DNA of 64,000 nucleotides from Bacteroidota bacterium. Its GTDB lineage: Bacteria; Bacteroidota; Bacteroidia; Cytophagales; Cytophagaceae. The position numbers and the translations under genes are program-made. A model generated the notes under the pieces. It saw only the letters and a program-made list of their open reading frames with translations, ran no database searches and had not been told where the DNA came from. Below are positions 8,998-17,417 of this stretch, piece by piece; the stretch's first letter is position 1; the number at the start of each line of letters is the position of its first letter. The stretch covers positions 124,001 to 188,000 of the forward strand of contig JAEWYS010000016.1 of assembly GCA_023458555.1 (NCBI GenBank), written 5' to 3'.

Positions 8998-11154
8998 ATG
9001 ATGATTAAACGTTTTTTTATCCTTGCATCCGTTGCTTTTTTGAGTGTGTCTTTGCACGTAAAGGCGGATGAAGGTATGTGGCTGCTTAGTATTATCGGAA
9101 AGCGGTATGAAGAAATGAAGAAGCTGGGCTTTGAGCTTTCGCCTGATGATATATACAGTCTGAACAAGTCCAGTATGAAAGATGCTGTCGTTAATTTTGG
9201 TGGCTTCTGTACCGGAGAACTGATTTCTGATCAGGGGCTCCTGCTGACCAATCATCATTGCGGTTATGAACGTATCCAGATGCACTCCACTACTGAAAAT
9301 AATTTACTTGAAAATGGTTTTTGGGCAAAAAACAAGAGCGAGGAGCTTCCTAATCCCGGCTTGTTTGTAACCTTTCTGGTAAGAATGGAGGATGTAACCG
9401 AAATGATTATCCATCTTCCGGAAGAAGCGGTGGCAACTAAAATCGCAGAACTGGAGGAAAGAGCAGTCGGAGAATCTCATTACACTGCGGAAATAAAAGA
9501 TTTTTTTGCGGGAAATAAATATTATCTGTTTGTCTATGAGACGTTCACTGACGTTCGTCTGGTGGGCGCTCCGCCTTCCTCAATAGGAAAGTTTGGCGGT
9601 GATACCGATAACTGGATGTGGCCGCGGCATACCGGAGATTTTTCCCTGTTCAGAGTATATGCAGATCCTGATGGAAAACCGGCAGAATACTCTGCAATGA
9701 ATGTGCCCCTGAAACCCAGGTACTATTTTCCGGTTTCCCTTGAAGGGGTCAAAGAAAATGACTTTACAATGATTATGGGGTATCCGGGATCAACGGAACG
9801 TTATCTGCCGGCTGATGGTGTAAAGCTTTTATATGATGAGACAAATCCTGCCAGAATAGAACTGCGGGGAAAAAGGCTTGCTATCATGAAAGAGGAGATG
9901 GAGAAAGATGAGAAAATAGATCTGATGTATTCTCCCGGCTACTTTCAGGTTAGTAACTATTATAAGTATTTCATTGGTCAGAATCAGGGAATCCGATCGC
10001 TGAACGTGATCGCTGATAAGCAAAAGTCGGAAGAGAAGTTTCAGCGCTGGGCTGATTTTACCGAAAAGAACAAAGAAGAGTTCGGACAGGTATTATCAGG
10101 ATACACCAAAACATATGATCAGTATAAGGAAGTAAATCTGCCTTATGTATATCTTGAAGAAGGAGTATTTGGGTGTGATATTTTTCTGCTTGCCTATCGG
10201 TTTGCACCTGTCTATGCAGCGCTTAAGGCCGGAATATCTGTAGGGCAGATTCTGAGTACGATTCCGGAACTGAAAGCTCAGGCTGAAGAGCATTTCAGCG
10301 CGTACTATCCGCCAGTTGACAGAAAGATGCTGGCTGCAATGCTGAAAGCGTATAACGATGAAATTCCGTCTGCTTTTCACCCGGATATTTTTAAAACGGT
10401 TGAAAAAAAATACAAAGGCAGCTTTGAAAAATATGCAGACCATGTCTTTAAGACGTCTATGCTCGCAGACAGGAACAAAACAATGACTTTTCTTGATAAG
10501 CCTGATCTGAAGACTATTGAAAAGGATCCTGCATTTCAGCTGATGTTGTCCGTACTTGAAAAATTCAGAAGTACGACGGGTATGAAGCTTCAGTCTGTCT
10601 ATGCCTCACTTGACAGTCTGAACAAGGTTTATATGAAAGGCAAATTTGGGATGTATCCGGATTCGGTTTTTTATCCGGATGCTAATTTTACACAGCGTCT
10701 TACGTACGGTCAGGTAAAGGGATACTGGGCCAGGGATGCAGTGTATTACAACTATTATACCGCATTGGATGGGGTAATACAGAAAGAGAATCCCAAAAGT
10801 GATGAGTTTTATGTGGCGCCAGAGCTGATTGAGCTCTATCAGAATAAAGACTTTGGCTACTATGCCAATGATAAAGGTGAGCTGCCGGTATGTTTTATCT
10901 CCAACAATGATATTACCGGAGGTAATTCCGGAAGTCCTGTTATCAACGGAAAAGGACATCTGATTGGTACTGCCTTTGACGGAAACTGGGAAGCAATGAG
11001 CGGAGATATTGAGTTTTCAGAAAAACTACAGCGAAGCATAGTTACGGATATCCGCTATGTCCTGTTTGTGATAGATAAATTTGCAGGGGCCGGACACCTG
11101 ATTGAGGAAATGAAAATAATCGGAAAGGATGGAGCAATGGGAAGTACAAAATAG
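8998..11154 (+). CDS. S46 family serine dipeptidyl peptidase (DPP7-like)
   Basis: This protein removes dipeptides from oligopeptide N-termini in the periplasm. From the ATG at 9001 there is a signal peptide (MIKRFFILASVAFLSVSLHVKA), then the S46 start DEGMWLL, a catalytic His in LLTNHHCGY (His85/86), the DTDNWMWPRHTGDFSLFRVY region, and the nucleophile Ser643 in GGNSGSPV. Eighteen residues after that serine lies Gly661 (FDGNWE). In this family a Gly here is associated with DPP7-like preference for hydrophobic P1 residues and an Arg with acidic-specific DPP11, so I infer a DPP7-type specificity. The frame is open upstream to a GTG at 8962, but the ATG pair at 8998/9001 fits the signal peptide better. 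A terminator follows the stop. Confidence 0.92.
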   Translation: MMIKRFFILASVAFLSVSLHVKADEGMWLLSIIGKRYEEMKKLGFELSPDDIYSLNKSSMKDAVVNFGGFCTGELISDQGLLLTNHHCGYERIQMHSTTENNLLENGFWAKNKSEELPNPGLFVTFLVRMEDVTEMIIHLPEEAVATKIAELEERAVGESHYTAEIKDFFAGNKYYLFVYETFTDVRLVGAPPSSIGKFGGDTDNWMWPRHTGDFSLFRVYADPDGKPAEYSAMNVPLKPRYYFPVSLEGVKENDFTMIMGYPGSTERYLPADGVKLLYDETNPARIELRGKRLAIMKEEMEKDEKIDLMYSPGYFQVSNYYKYFIGQNQGIRSLNVIADKQKSEEKFQRWADFTEKNKEEFGQVLSGYTKTYDQYKEVNLPYVYLEEGVFGCDIFLLAYRFAPVYAALKAGISVGQILSTIPELKAQAEEHFSAYYPPVDRKMLAAMLKAYNDEIPSAFHPDIFKTVEKKYKGSFEKYADHVFKTSMLADRNKTMTFLDKPDLKTIEKDPAFQLMLSVLEKFRSTTGMKLQSVYASLDSLNKVYMKGKFGMYPDSVFYPDANFTQRLTYGQVKGYWARDAVYYNYYTALDGVIQKENPKSDEFYVAPELIELYQNKDFGYYANDKGELPVCFISNNDITGGNSGSPVINGKGHLIGTAFDGNWEAMSGDIEFSEKLQRSIVTDIRYVLFVIDKFAGAGHLIEEMKIIGKDGAMGSTK

Positions 11155-11172
11155 AGCAATCTGGAAAACAAT

Positions 11173-11204
11173 AAAAAAGGGGCTTTCTGTCCCTTTTTTA
11201 TTTT
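11173..11204 (+). terminator. Rho-independent terminator after S46 peptidase
   Basis: An A-rich stem arm (aaaaaaggg), a short loop and cccttttttatttt form a hairpin followed by T residues, 19 bases after the stop. It is A/T-symmetric and may also serve the convergent gene at 11209. Confidence 0.8.
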
Positions 11205-11208
11205 ATTG

Positions 11209-11625
11209 CTAAAACAGTGTTTTGAATTTTCTGATCCGAACTAGCAGATAACCGATGCCGATAATAATGGTCAGCGTGAAAGCCAGAAGCAGATAGTCGC
11301 CCGGGTGATAAATTCCCGAGTAAAGGTTCTTTTGCAGAAAAAGGTCGGACGTTACATTATAGCAAACGTATACAATAAACACCAGATAGACCAGCATGGA
11401 AGCAAGCCAGCCGGCAAATGAGTTGAACACAACCTGGATAAGAAAAATAAGAGCCGGGAACATAAATACCCACAAGTATAGTATTCCGAAGGTTTTGTGC
11501 TTATCTGAACTGAGCTGGTAGCTGTTATTGTAATAGTTCATGGCAATCCACAGTAAGATAAGGATACCATACATGACTCTTTGAGCAGCAGGCTTATCAA
11601 AGAATTTGAACATAATCTGATACAT
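11209..11625 (-). CDS. Small four-helix integral membrane protein, unknown function
   Basis: From the ATG at 11625 (MYQIMFKFFDKPAAQRVMYG) the product is 138 residues with four hydrophobic segments: VMYGILILLWIAMNYY, GILYLWVFMFPALIFLIQVVF, WLASMLVYLVFIVYVCYNV and YLLLAFTLTIIIGIGYLLV. The frame is open to 11700, but the extra 25 residues look non-membrane and unlikely. No family is recognised. It converges on the S46 gene and shares its terminator. Confidence 0.6.
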   Translation of the reverse strand: MYQIMFKFFDKPAAQRVMYGILILLWIAMNYYNNSYQLSSDKHKTFGILYLWVFMFPALIFLIQVVFNSFAGWLASMLVYLVFIVYVCYNVTSDLFLQKNLYSGIYHPGDYLLLAFTLTIIIGIGYLLVRIRKFKTLF

Positions 11626-11764
11626 AAATTTAAGCTGTTTACGATACCGGACAGATAAATGTTTTTCCTGATTCGGGGAGGAGCATGTTAATGTCGGCAA
11701 TATTTGTTATACTATCGATTATAACAATGTTGGGAGCATCGGGGTTTTTACCAGAAAAAACTCT

Positions 11765-11932
11765 ATGAACCGTTTAACTTTTTTCCTGCTGTTAATGTCG
11801 TTTGCGACTTCATGCAGAATAGTAGATGAGATGTACGAATCTTCCGGGACCGGAGTTACTATGGTTGCTGTTGCGCTGACTGTAATACTGATAATTTATT
11901 TTCTCGGGAGACTCAACAAAAAATCAAAATAA
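11765..11932 (+). CDS. Small lipoprotein-like protein with one transmembrane helix (55 aa)
   Basis: This 55-codon ORF begins MNRLTFFLLLMSFATSC, a short signal peptide ending in a lipobox-like ATSC. After a short acidic linker there is a single hydrophobic helix (TMVAVALTVILIIYFLG) and a basic tail (RLNKKSK). The architecture is coherent, and the gene sits in its own intergenic space ahead of the histidine kinase promoter. The function is unknown. Confidence 0.5.
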   Translation: MNRLTFFLLLMSFATSCRIVDEMYESSGTGVTMVAVALTVILIIYFLGRLNKKSK

Positions 11933-11937
11933 GATCG

Positions 11938-11968
11938 TTTGAAATTCACTTTCATGGTAATACCTTTG
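11938..11968 (+). promoter_or_regulatory. Bacteroidota-type promoter for the 7TM histidine kinase
   Basis: TTTG (11938-11941), a 19-base spacer, and TACCTTTG (11961-11968) match the Bacteroidota -33 TTTG / -7 TANNTTTG consensus. Transcription is expected to start near 11975, upstream of either candidate TTG start codon of the kinase. Confidence 0.65.
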
Positions 11969-12042
11969 CCTGATTGTAATATAATCTTTTTTACAAAACT
12001 TTGAACGGGCTATGTGCGTACAACGCATACAAAATTAGTACA

Positions 12043-13641
12043 TTGAGAATAAAAATTATTGCTCTGATCCTGACCATTCTGTCTTCGTTGTCAATGCCTG
12101 ATTACGCTTTCTCCGGTGTTGTGCCGATTGTGGCCAATACATCATGGACTGAAAATATAGCTACAGGGGGGCGCGTTTCCGTAGTATCTGTATTGCTGGC
12201 GGGTTTTATTCCGGGACCGGACTTTCTGCTTGGAGCGTTCTATGGTATTCTTCTGATTGCGGTATTGTATAGTCTGATTGCTATGCTCTATTACCGGAAG
12301 ATTGTTTTCGGACTTTATTTAAGCTATGTCCTTTCTCTGATCTTTCTTGCGGTTGCTAATGAAAAGTTTTTTGACGGAGATGACATGGTGCAATGCTATG
12401 TGTACCCGGTGATCTTGTATGGCGTGATCTGTTGTTTTCTGCTTTTTGCGAGACAGATTCTGGCTATTAAGAAAAGCTTTCCTCTTGTCAATAAGTTAAT
12501 TAACCTGTACGTTGTAGTCAGGACCGTTATTCTTGCCGGCTTTCTGCTTTTTGCTGATGCAAGACTGAGCGTATATCCGGATATTTTCCCGTTTTTATTA
12601 ATATTTGTGGTATCTTTTCTTTCCTATCGACAGGGATATAAGCCGGCGCTGCTTTTTATGTTAAGCTATCTGTTTCCGCCATTCTGGATAATATTGCATC
12701 TTGCTGGCAATACCACCCTTATTCCGGATATGGAGGCGGCTTTGTATATCTGTTCCGTTACTCAGGTTGTTATTCTTGGCATGGCTCTGGCTGACAAGAC
12801 CAATAAAGGAAATCGCTCGGATGAACTGGACGCTGCACTCAATGCAGAAGTTGAAAGGAGGGTCAGATACAGAATGAAGGATCTGCTTATGCAGAAAAAG
12901 CTTCTGGAGGATCGTTTGAGAAATCAGGATACCTTTATTCTGAAAGTAACACATGATCTGAAAGGCCCGTTGAGGTCTATTGCAGGATTGGTCAAATCTG
13001 CCAAAATGGATAAGACCAACGATCCCGAAATCTATTATGATTATATTATTAAGAGCAGCGAACGACTTGATACCGTAATTTCCGACCTGCTGACAATAAC
13101 CCGTGTCACTGGCAAGGAACTGAATATTGCCCCTATTGATTTTAAAGCAATGATTCTTGAAATAGCGGATTCTCTGAAAGGTAATGTGGACAGGGATAAT
13201 TTTGAAATTGAAATTAATATTCCCCAGTACAAAATCTTTGAGTCTGAGCAGGTCCTGTTATATTCAGTCTTCCAGAATATCATCGAAAATGCGATGAATT
13301 ACCGGAATACAGAGGCTGAGGAAAAGAGTTACCTCCGTATCACTTTAGCAGAGACAGAAGATTGTGTAAAAATTCATTTTAAGGATAATGGCATTGGTAT
13401 CCCGGAAGAGTTCAAAAACAGAATTTTTGAAATGTTTTACCGGGTAGATGAAAGGCATAATCATAAAAGCACTGGTCTCGGATTGTATATGGTCCGGCTG
13501 GCGCTTGACAGACTCGACAGCTCGGTGGAGGTAATAAGCGAAGTAGGTGTTGGTACCTGTTTTACACTTGTCCTGAAAAATTTTCACCAGACAACGGGGC
13601 AATTATCCGATATGATAAGTTTCGGAAGCAGAGCTGAATGA
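12043..13641 (+). CDS. Sensor histidine kinase with 7TM (7TMR-DISM-like) N-terminus
   Basis: The N-terminal half has a signal-like start (RIKIIALILTILSSLSM) and about seven transmembrane helices, as in the 7TMR-DISM_7TM module. There is no large extracellular DISM sensor domain before them. A coiled linker leads to a HisKA domain with phospho-acceptor His304 in THDLKGPLRS, and a HATPase_c domain with N box NIIENAMNYRN, G1 KDNGIGIPEEF and G2 STGLGLYMVRLALDRL. It therefore should be an active autokinase signalling from the inner membrane. No response regulator is adjacent, so it is an orphan kinase here. The start is uncertain: TTG at 12043 suits the signal peptide, and TTG at 12001 is the longest option. 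Confidence 0.88.
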   Translation: MRIKIIALILTILSSLSMPDYAFSGVVPIVANTSWTENIATGGRVSVVSVLLAGFIPGPDFLLGAFYGILLIAVLYSLIAMLYYRKIVFGLYLSYVLSLIFLAVANEKFFDGDDMVQCYVYPVILYGVICCFLLFARQILAIKKSFPLVNKLINLYVVVRTVILAGFLLFADARLSVYPDIFPFLLIFVVSFLSYRQGYKPALLFMLSYLFPPFWIILHLAGNTTLIPDMEAALYICSVTQVVILGMALADKTNKGNRSDELDAALNAEVERRVRYRMKDLLMQKKLLEDRLRNQDTFILKVTHDLKGPLRSIAGLVKSAKMDKTNDPEIYYDYIIKSSERLDTVISDLLTITRVTGKELNIAPIDFKAMILEIADSLKGNVDRDNFEIEINIPQYKIFESEQVLLYSVFQNIIENAMNYRNTEAEEKSYLRITLAETEDCVKIHFKDNGIGIPEEFKNRIFEMFYRVDERHNHKSTGLGLYMVRLALDRLDSSVEVISEVGVGTCFTLVLKNFHQTTGQLSDMISFGSRAE

Positions 13642-13725
13642 TATGTTGCCCGGTTTATTATATTTAATCTTATGATTATCCTGTAAATGCTGTTGGATAA
13701 ATAATTTTTTCTTATATTTATCCGT

Positions 13726-14208
13726 ATGAGAGTCATTGCAATTGCTGTTTTTTTATGGCTGGGTACATTGTTTCCGGTTGCCGGGCAGACCATTCAGACT
13801 GTATCATTTGATCAGCTGGAAAGGGTATGGAAAGAGACCACTGGAGATAAGGTGCAGGTAATCAATTTCTGGGCTACCTGGTGCCGGCCGTGTTTGCTGG
13901 AATTGCCGCATTTCAGGGAAGCGATTTCAGAGTTTGAAGATAAGGATGTACAGTTTCTGTTTGTATCGCTGGATTTTGAAAATAATCTTTCTAAAGCAGA
14001 GCAGGCATTAAAAGCACGTGGATTTACCGGTAAGCATTTTTTACTCACCGGGGATCCCAATACCTGGATAGACAAAATAGATCCGGACTGGCAGGGGGAT
14101 ATACCTTATACGCTCTTAATCCGTAAAGATGGAAGCTATGTAAAAGCTCCTTATGTATTTGAATCAACCGGACAGCTGGTCAAGCTAATCAGACAACACG
14201 TCAATTGA
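13726..14208 (+). CDS. TlpA-like periplasmic thioredoxin-fold protein
   Basis: This 160-residue protein has a signal peptide (MRVIAIAVFLWLGTLFPVAGQ) and a thioredoxin fold with active site WCRPC (Cys53/Cys56) in NFWATWCRPCLLELPHF. A cis-Pro region follows at DIPYTLLI. TlpA/ResA-type proteins reduce disulfides of exported proteins such as c-type cytochromes or defend against oxidants. The next gene, 8 bases downstream, is another thioredoxin-fold protein, so the two form a likely redox operon. Confidence 0.85.
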   Translation: MRVIAIAVFLWLGTLFPVAGQTIQTVSFDQLERVWKETTGDKVQVINFWATWCRPCLLELPHFREAISEFEDKDVQFLFVSLDFENNLSKAEQALKARGFTGKHFLLTGDPNTWIDKIDPDWQGDIPYTLLIRKDGSYVKAPYVFESTGQLVKLIRQHVN

Positions 14209-14216
14209 TATAAATT

Positions 14217-14831
14217 ATGAAATATTGTTATTTGTTTTTGCTAGTAATGCTAATGAGCTCTTCAATTTTTAAAACCGATGGGTTGAAACCCGGTGACCCG
14301 GCCAGGGACTTTAAGCTGAGAAATGTAGATGACAAGTTCGTTTCTCTAAAGGATTTTAAGAATGCGAAAGGCTTTATCGTTATTTTCAGCTGCAATCATT
14401 GTCCATATGTAAAAGCATATGAAAGCAGAATGGAAGCGCTTAATAAGCTGTTTGCGCCCAAGGGATATCCTGTAATAGCAATTAACTCCAATGACGTGAG
14501 CCGCTATCCGGAGGATTCTTTTGAAAACATGCAGCGCAATGCGAAGCAAAAAGGTTTTACTTTTCCTTATTTGTTTGATGAGACGCAGGAAATAGCTCAT
14601 TTTTACGGAGCTCTGAAAACTCCCCATGTTTATGTGCTTGAGAAACGCGGTGATGACTTGGTTGTTAAATATGTAGGAGCAATTGATGATAATACCCAGG
14701 ATGCTGAAAAAGTAGAGAAGCGATATGTAGAAGATGCGGTAAATGCCCTGCTGGCCGGAAAGACTGTGAAGATACAGGAAACAAAAGCGATCGGCTGCGG
14801 AATCAAATGGAAAGAATCAGCTGATAAATAA
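14217..14831 (+). CDS. Exported AhpC/TSA-like thioredoxin family protein
   Basis: This is a 204-residue redoxin with an N-terminal hydrophobic export signal and the motif FSCNHCPYVKAYESRMEAL, whose CNHC (Cys59/Cys62) is a CXXC active site. The PGDPARDFKLRNVDDKFVSLKDF opening is typical of AhpC/TSA-fold proteins. A C-terminal Cys (AIGCGIKWK) is also present. It is probably a periplasmic thiol oxidoreductase working with the TlpA-like protein just upstream. The gene ends in a clear terminator. Confidence 0.83.
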   Translation: MKYCYLFLLVMLMSSSIFKTDGLKPGDPARDFKLRNVDDKFVSLKDFKNAKGFIVIFSCNHCPYVKAYESRMEALNKLFAPKGYPVIAINSNDVSRYPEDSFENMQRNAKQKGFTFPYLFDETQEIAHFYGALKTPHVYVLEKRGDDLVVKYVGAIDDNTQDAEKVEKRYVEDAVNALLAGKTVKIQETKAIGCGIKWKESADK

Positions 14832-14840
14832 TAACATTTT

Positions 14841-14867
14841 CAAGCCGGCCTCTGGTCGGCTTTTTTA
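14841..14867 (+). terminator. Rho-independent terminator of the thioredoxin operon
   Basis: The arms aagccggcc and ggtcggctt form a GC-rich hairpin with a tct loop, followed by a T run. It ends 6 bases before the ATG of the AraC pseudogene. Confidence 0.85.
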
Positions 14868-14872
14868 TTCTG

Positions 14873-15698
14873 ATGCAGCTTCATTCTGTTCTTCCGCCGG
14901 CTGATCCCGCTCCGTTTATCAGAGGCTTTTTCTTTGTAGAAAATCTTAAAAAAGAAGGAGAGGATGACCTGTTTAAGCTGTTTCCGATAGGTACTCCCAA
15001 TCTAATCTTTTACCCGGAAGGAGATGTCGTCACCGTTATAAATGATATTGTTTATAAGGGGAATGGGCGTACGATCAATGGTCAGATCATAAAGTATTTT
15101 ACGACCATCGTCTCTCCGGGCGCAAGGTTTGCGGCATAGCTTTCCAACCGACGGGGATGTACAGGCTATTTGGCCTGAATGCGGAGTTATTTACAGACAG
15201 AATGCTTCCCGCAGGAAACTTCCCGAAAGTAAAAGAATACATCCGGAATCTGAATGATGCTTTGTCCCGGGAAGCAATGATCAGCGCGCATATGTCTTTT
15301 TTAAGGTCGCGGTTGCCGGCGTCCAATGCCGTATCTCCCCTTGCAGAGCAATGCGTAAATGATATAAACAGGCTGGAAAGGAATCTGAAAGTAGAGCAGC
15401 TGGCTAATGAATATAATTGCAGCAGGGGATATCTGGAGAAGCATTTTTTGGGCATAAGCCCGCGTACATATGCAAGACATATTTGCTTTTACAGTGTCCT
15501 GAAAAGAATAATCCTGGCAAATACTCAAATTGACATGATTCTGTCGGAGCTCGACTTCTGTGACCGCTCTCATTTTTGAAAGATTTCGAATACTTTATGG
15601 GGGAAAAGCTTCAGGCTTATTTTGATTCAGAGCATCCTTTCATGAAAATCGTCGTCAGGGAAGATTACTTTCTTATTACCTCCGGAGCTCGTATATAA
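14873..15698 (+). pseudogene. AraC family transcriptional regulator, broken by two single-base frameshifts
   Basis: Three reading frames together encode one protein homologous along its length to the intact AraC regulator at 16302. The first frame covers the N-terminal sensing domain (LFKLFPIGTPNLIFYPEGD) and stops after ARFAA at 15139. Restoring one G in the GG at 15133-15134 would give ARFAGIAFQPTGMYRLFGLN. The second frame carries the HTH (NEYNCSRGYLEKHFLGISPRTYARH) and stops after DRSHF. Restoring one T in the run at 15573-15577 would continue as LKDFEYFMGEKLQAYF to the stop at 15698. Both changes are in homopolymers, so either real decay or sequencing error is possible. Confidence 0.85.
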
Positions 15699-16301
15699 AG
15701 GGATAATATAGGGCACAAGGTGTTCACTATCTGTTATTAAATACTTTGTTTTGCTGTTTCTGCGCTTCCTTTCCATAGTGTTTTTTGATTGTATTTATAG
15801 CTGATATTTCATGTCAGTTGAGGGTTTTATCTGGTTTAAATATATGATGATGGATGAAAAAAAAGCGTTTATCGTTGTGTTCGCATTTTTCCTGATAAAG
15901 ATGCTTTTGCCCTGCTATCTTGGTCATATACAAGTGGTAGATGATATTTAGGGTGAAGGAAATACACGTTCATGGATTTGCAATCAAAACCCGGACAAAG
16001 AAAGGTTAATCTGTTAAATGTATGTTGCCCGGATTCTTCAAGTGTATGCTGTTAACCCAACAGCAATAAACAATGAATTGTAAAATTCTTAGTCTATAGC
16101 AGTATGACTTTAAATATTGTCACTGATTGTAACTGTATGGTTAGTATTATATTGGTAGTAAGGGAAATGTCGGGGTTGTTGATATGCTGAATGATATGTG
16201 CAGTCAGTATACTTCGGTTTCGATTACTGTCATTTTGTAAATGTTTTCTGGCGGACCGACGGTTAAAATTCTGATAGTCTGCGTAATATTCTCGATGGTC
16301 G
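15699..16301. other. 603-base intergenic region, no confident gene
   Basis: This AT-rich spacer lies between the two AraC genes. A 46-codon ORF at 15811-15951 (+) has a hydrophobic stretch (FIVVFAFFLIKMLLP) but no start context or recognisable family, so I do not call it. I see no repeat or RNA structure I can support. Confidence 0.5.
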
Positions 16302-17138
16302 ATGAGTTTTCATGTTAGTTTCCTACCCGTCTCTGATAAGCTGGCGCCTTACATCCAGGCTTATTATATCGTTCGATTTGACACTATTAAAGATGCGAGG
16401 CGGTTCAAATTTTTTCCGATAGGCAATCCTCATATTGTTTTTTACTGTAATGGTAAGCTAACAACATATATTAAAGGAGCTACTTTTTTTTCGGGTGAGC
16501 CTACTTTGCATGGACATATTCTTCAGTTTTTTGAATTCGATGCGACTCCGGAAACCGAATTTGCGGGTATTGGCTTTACGCCTACAGGGATGTATAAGCT
16601 TCTCGGTGTAAATGCCCGGGAGGTCTCGAATTGTGTTAAGCCTTTGCGTGATTTTATCTGTGATCAAGCTTATATAGACAGAATCAGTCAGGTGCAATGT
16701 GATGAGGATGTAGCTAATGCCAATGACGATTTTTTTCTGGGTAAGCTGAGAACTGTTTATCCTCTGCCAGCGGTTATCGATCAATGTGTCGCTGATATAC
16801 ATGCACTTCAGGGAAATATTTCTGTGGATACCCTAAGCCGGAAATACAATTGCAGTCGCAGGTATCTGGAAAAACATTTTTCTTACGGGTTGGGAGTTAG
16901 TCCCGGCAATTTTGCCAAACGGATTCGCTTTTTTGATGTGATGAAAAAAATAGAAGCTGAAAATGTAGACAGGGAAAGACAGCTGACGGAGTTCAGTTAT
17001 TATGATAAGTCACATTTTATGAAGGATTTTAAATTTTTTATGGGTGAAAACCCCCGTTCCTATTTCAGCAAAACTCCACTCTTCAATATCCTGATTAAGG
17101 AAAATTATCTTATTATAAACAGACTGGATGACAAGTAA
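16302..17138 (+). CDS. AraC family transcriptional regulator
   Basis: This is a 278-residue regulator. An N-terminal effector domain (residues 1-140; RFKFFPIGNPHIVFYCNGK, EFAGIGFTPTGMYKLLGVN) precedes a C-terminal double helix-turn-helix (ISVDTLSRKYNCSRRYLEKHFSYGLGVSPGNFAKRIRF, then FSYYDKSHFMKDFKFFMGENPRSYF). The second HTH has the usual YYDKSHFxKDFKxF signature of the family. It is a paralog of the broken AraC gene 600 bases upstream. The next gene in the same direction encodes the giant LamG protein, 279 bases away, which is a possible but untested target. Confidence 0.88.
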   Translation: MSFHVSFLPVSDKLAPYIQAYYIVRFDTIKDARRFKFFPIGNPHIVFYCNGKLTTYIKGATFFSGEPTLHGHILQFFEFDATPETEFAGIGFTPTGMYKLLGVNAREVSNCVKPLRDFICDQAYIDRISQVQCDEDVANANDDFFLGKLRTVYPLPAVIDQCVADIHALQGNISVDTLSRKYNCSRRYLEKHFSYGLGVSPGNFAKRIRFFDVMKKIEAENVDRERQLTEFSYYDKSHFMKDFKFFMGENPRSYFSKTPLFNILIKENYLIINRLDDK

Positions 17139-17417
17139 TCAGTATTTGTTGCGCTATGTTCTTATATATCTTATATATATACAGGAAGTGTATTGGGGAG
17201 TATGGTTTTTAGTCGTTATTAAGCAGGGTTTTATTGGTTATTTTATGGTGTTGGTCTTTCGGTTCGCATTTTTCTGTGTTCCATTGTGCCACTGAGGCTA
17301 TTTTTAATTTCCGATTACCAATAGGTTATTTATCAATCGGGTGGTATTGGATTGGTCTTATGTCCGGTACTTACTGGTGAAGTTTAATTTTGATTGAAAC
17401 TTTTAATTAGATTTTAT

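Noticed and set aside
15811..15951. 46-codon ORF with a hydrophobic stretch between the AraC genes
   Set aside because: No lipobox, start context or family, in AT-rich DNA where such ORFs arise by chance.
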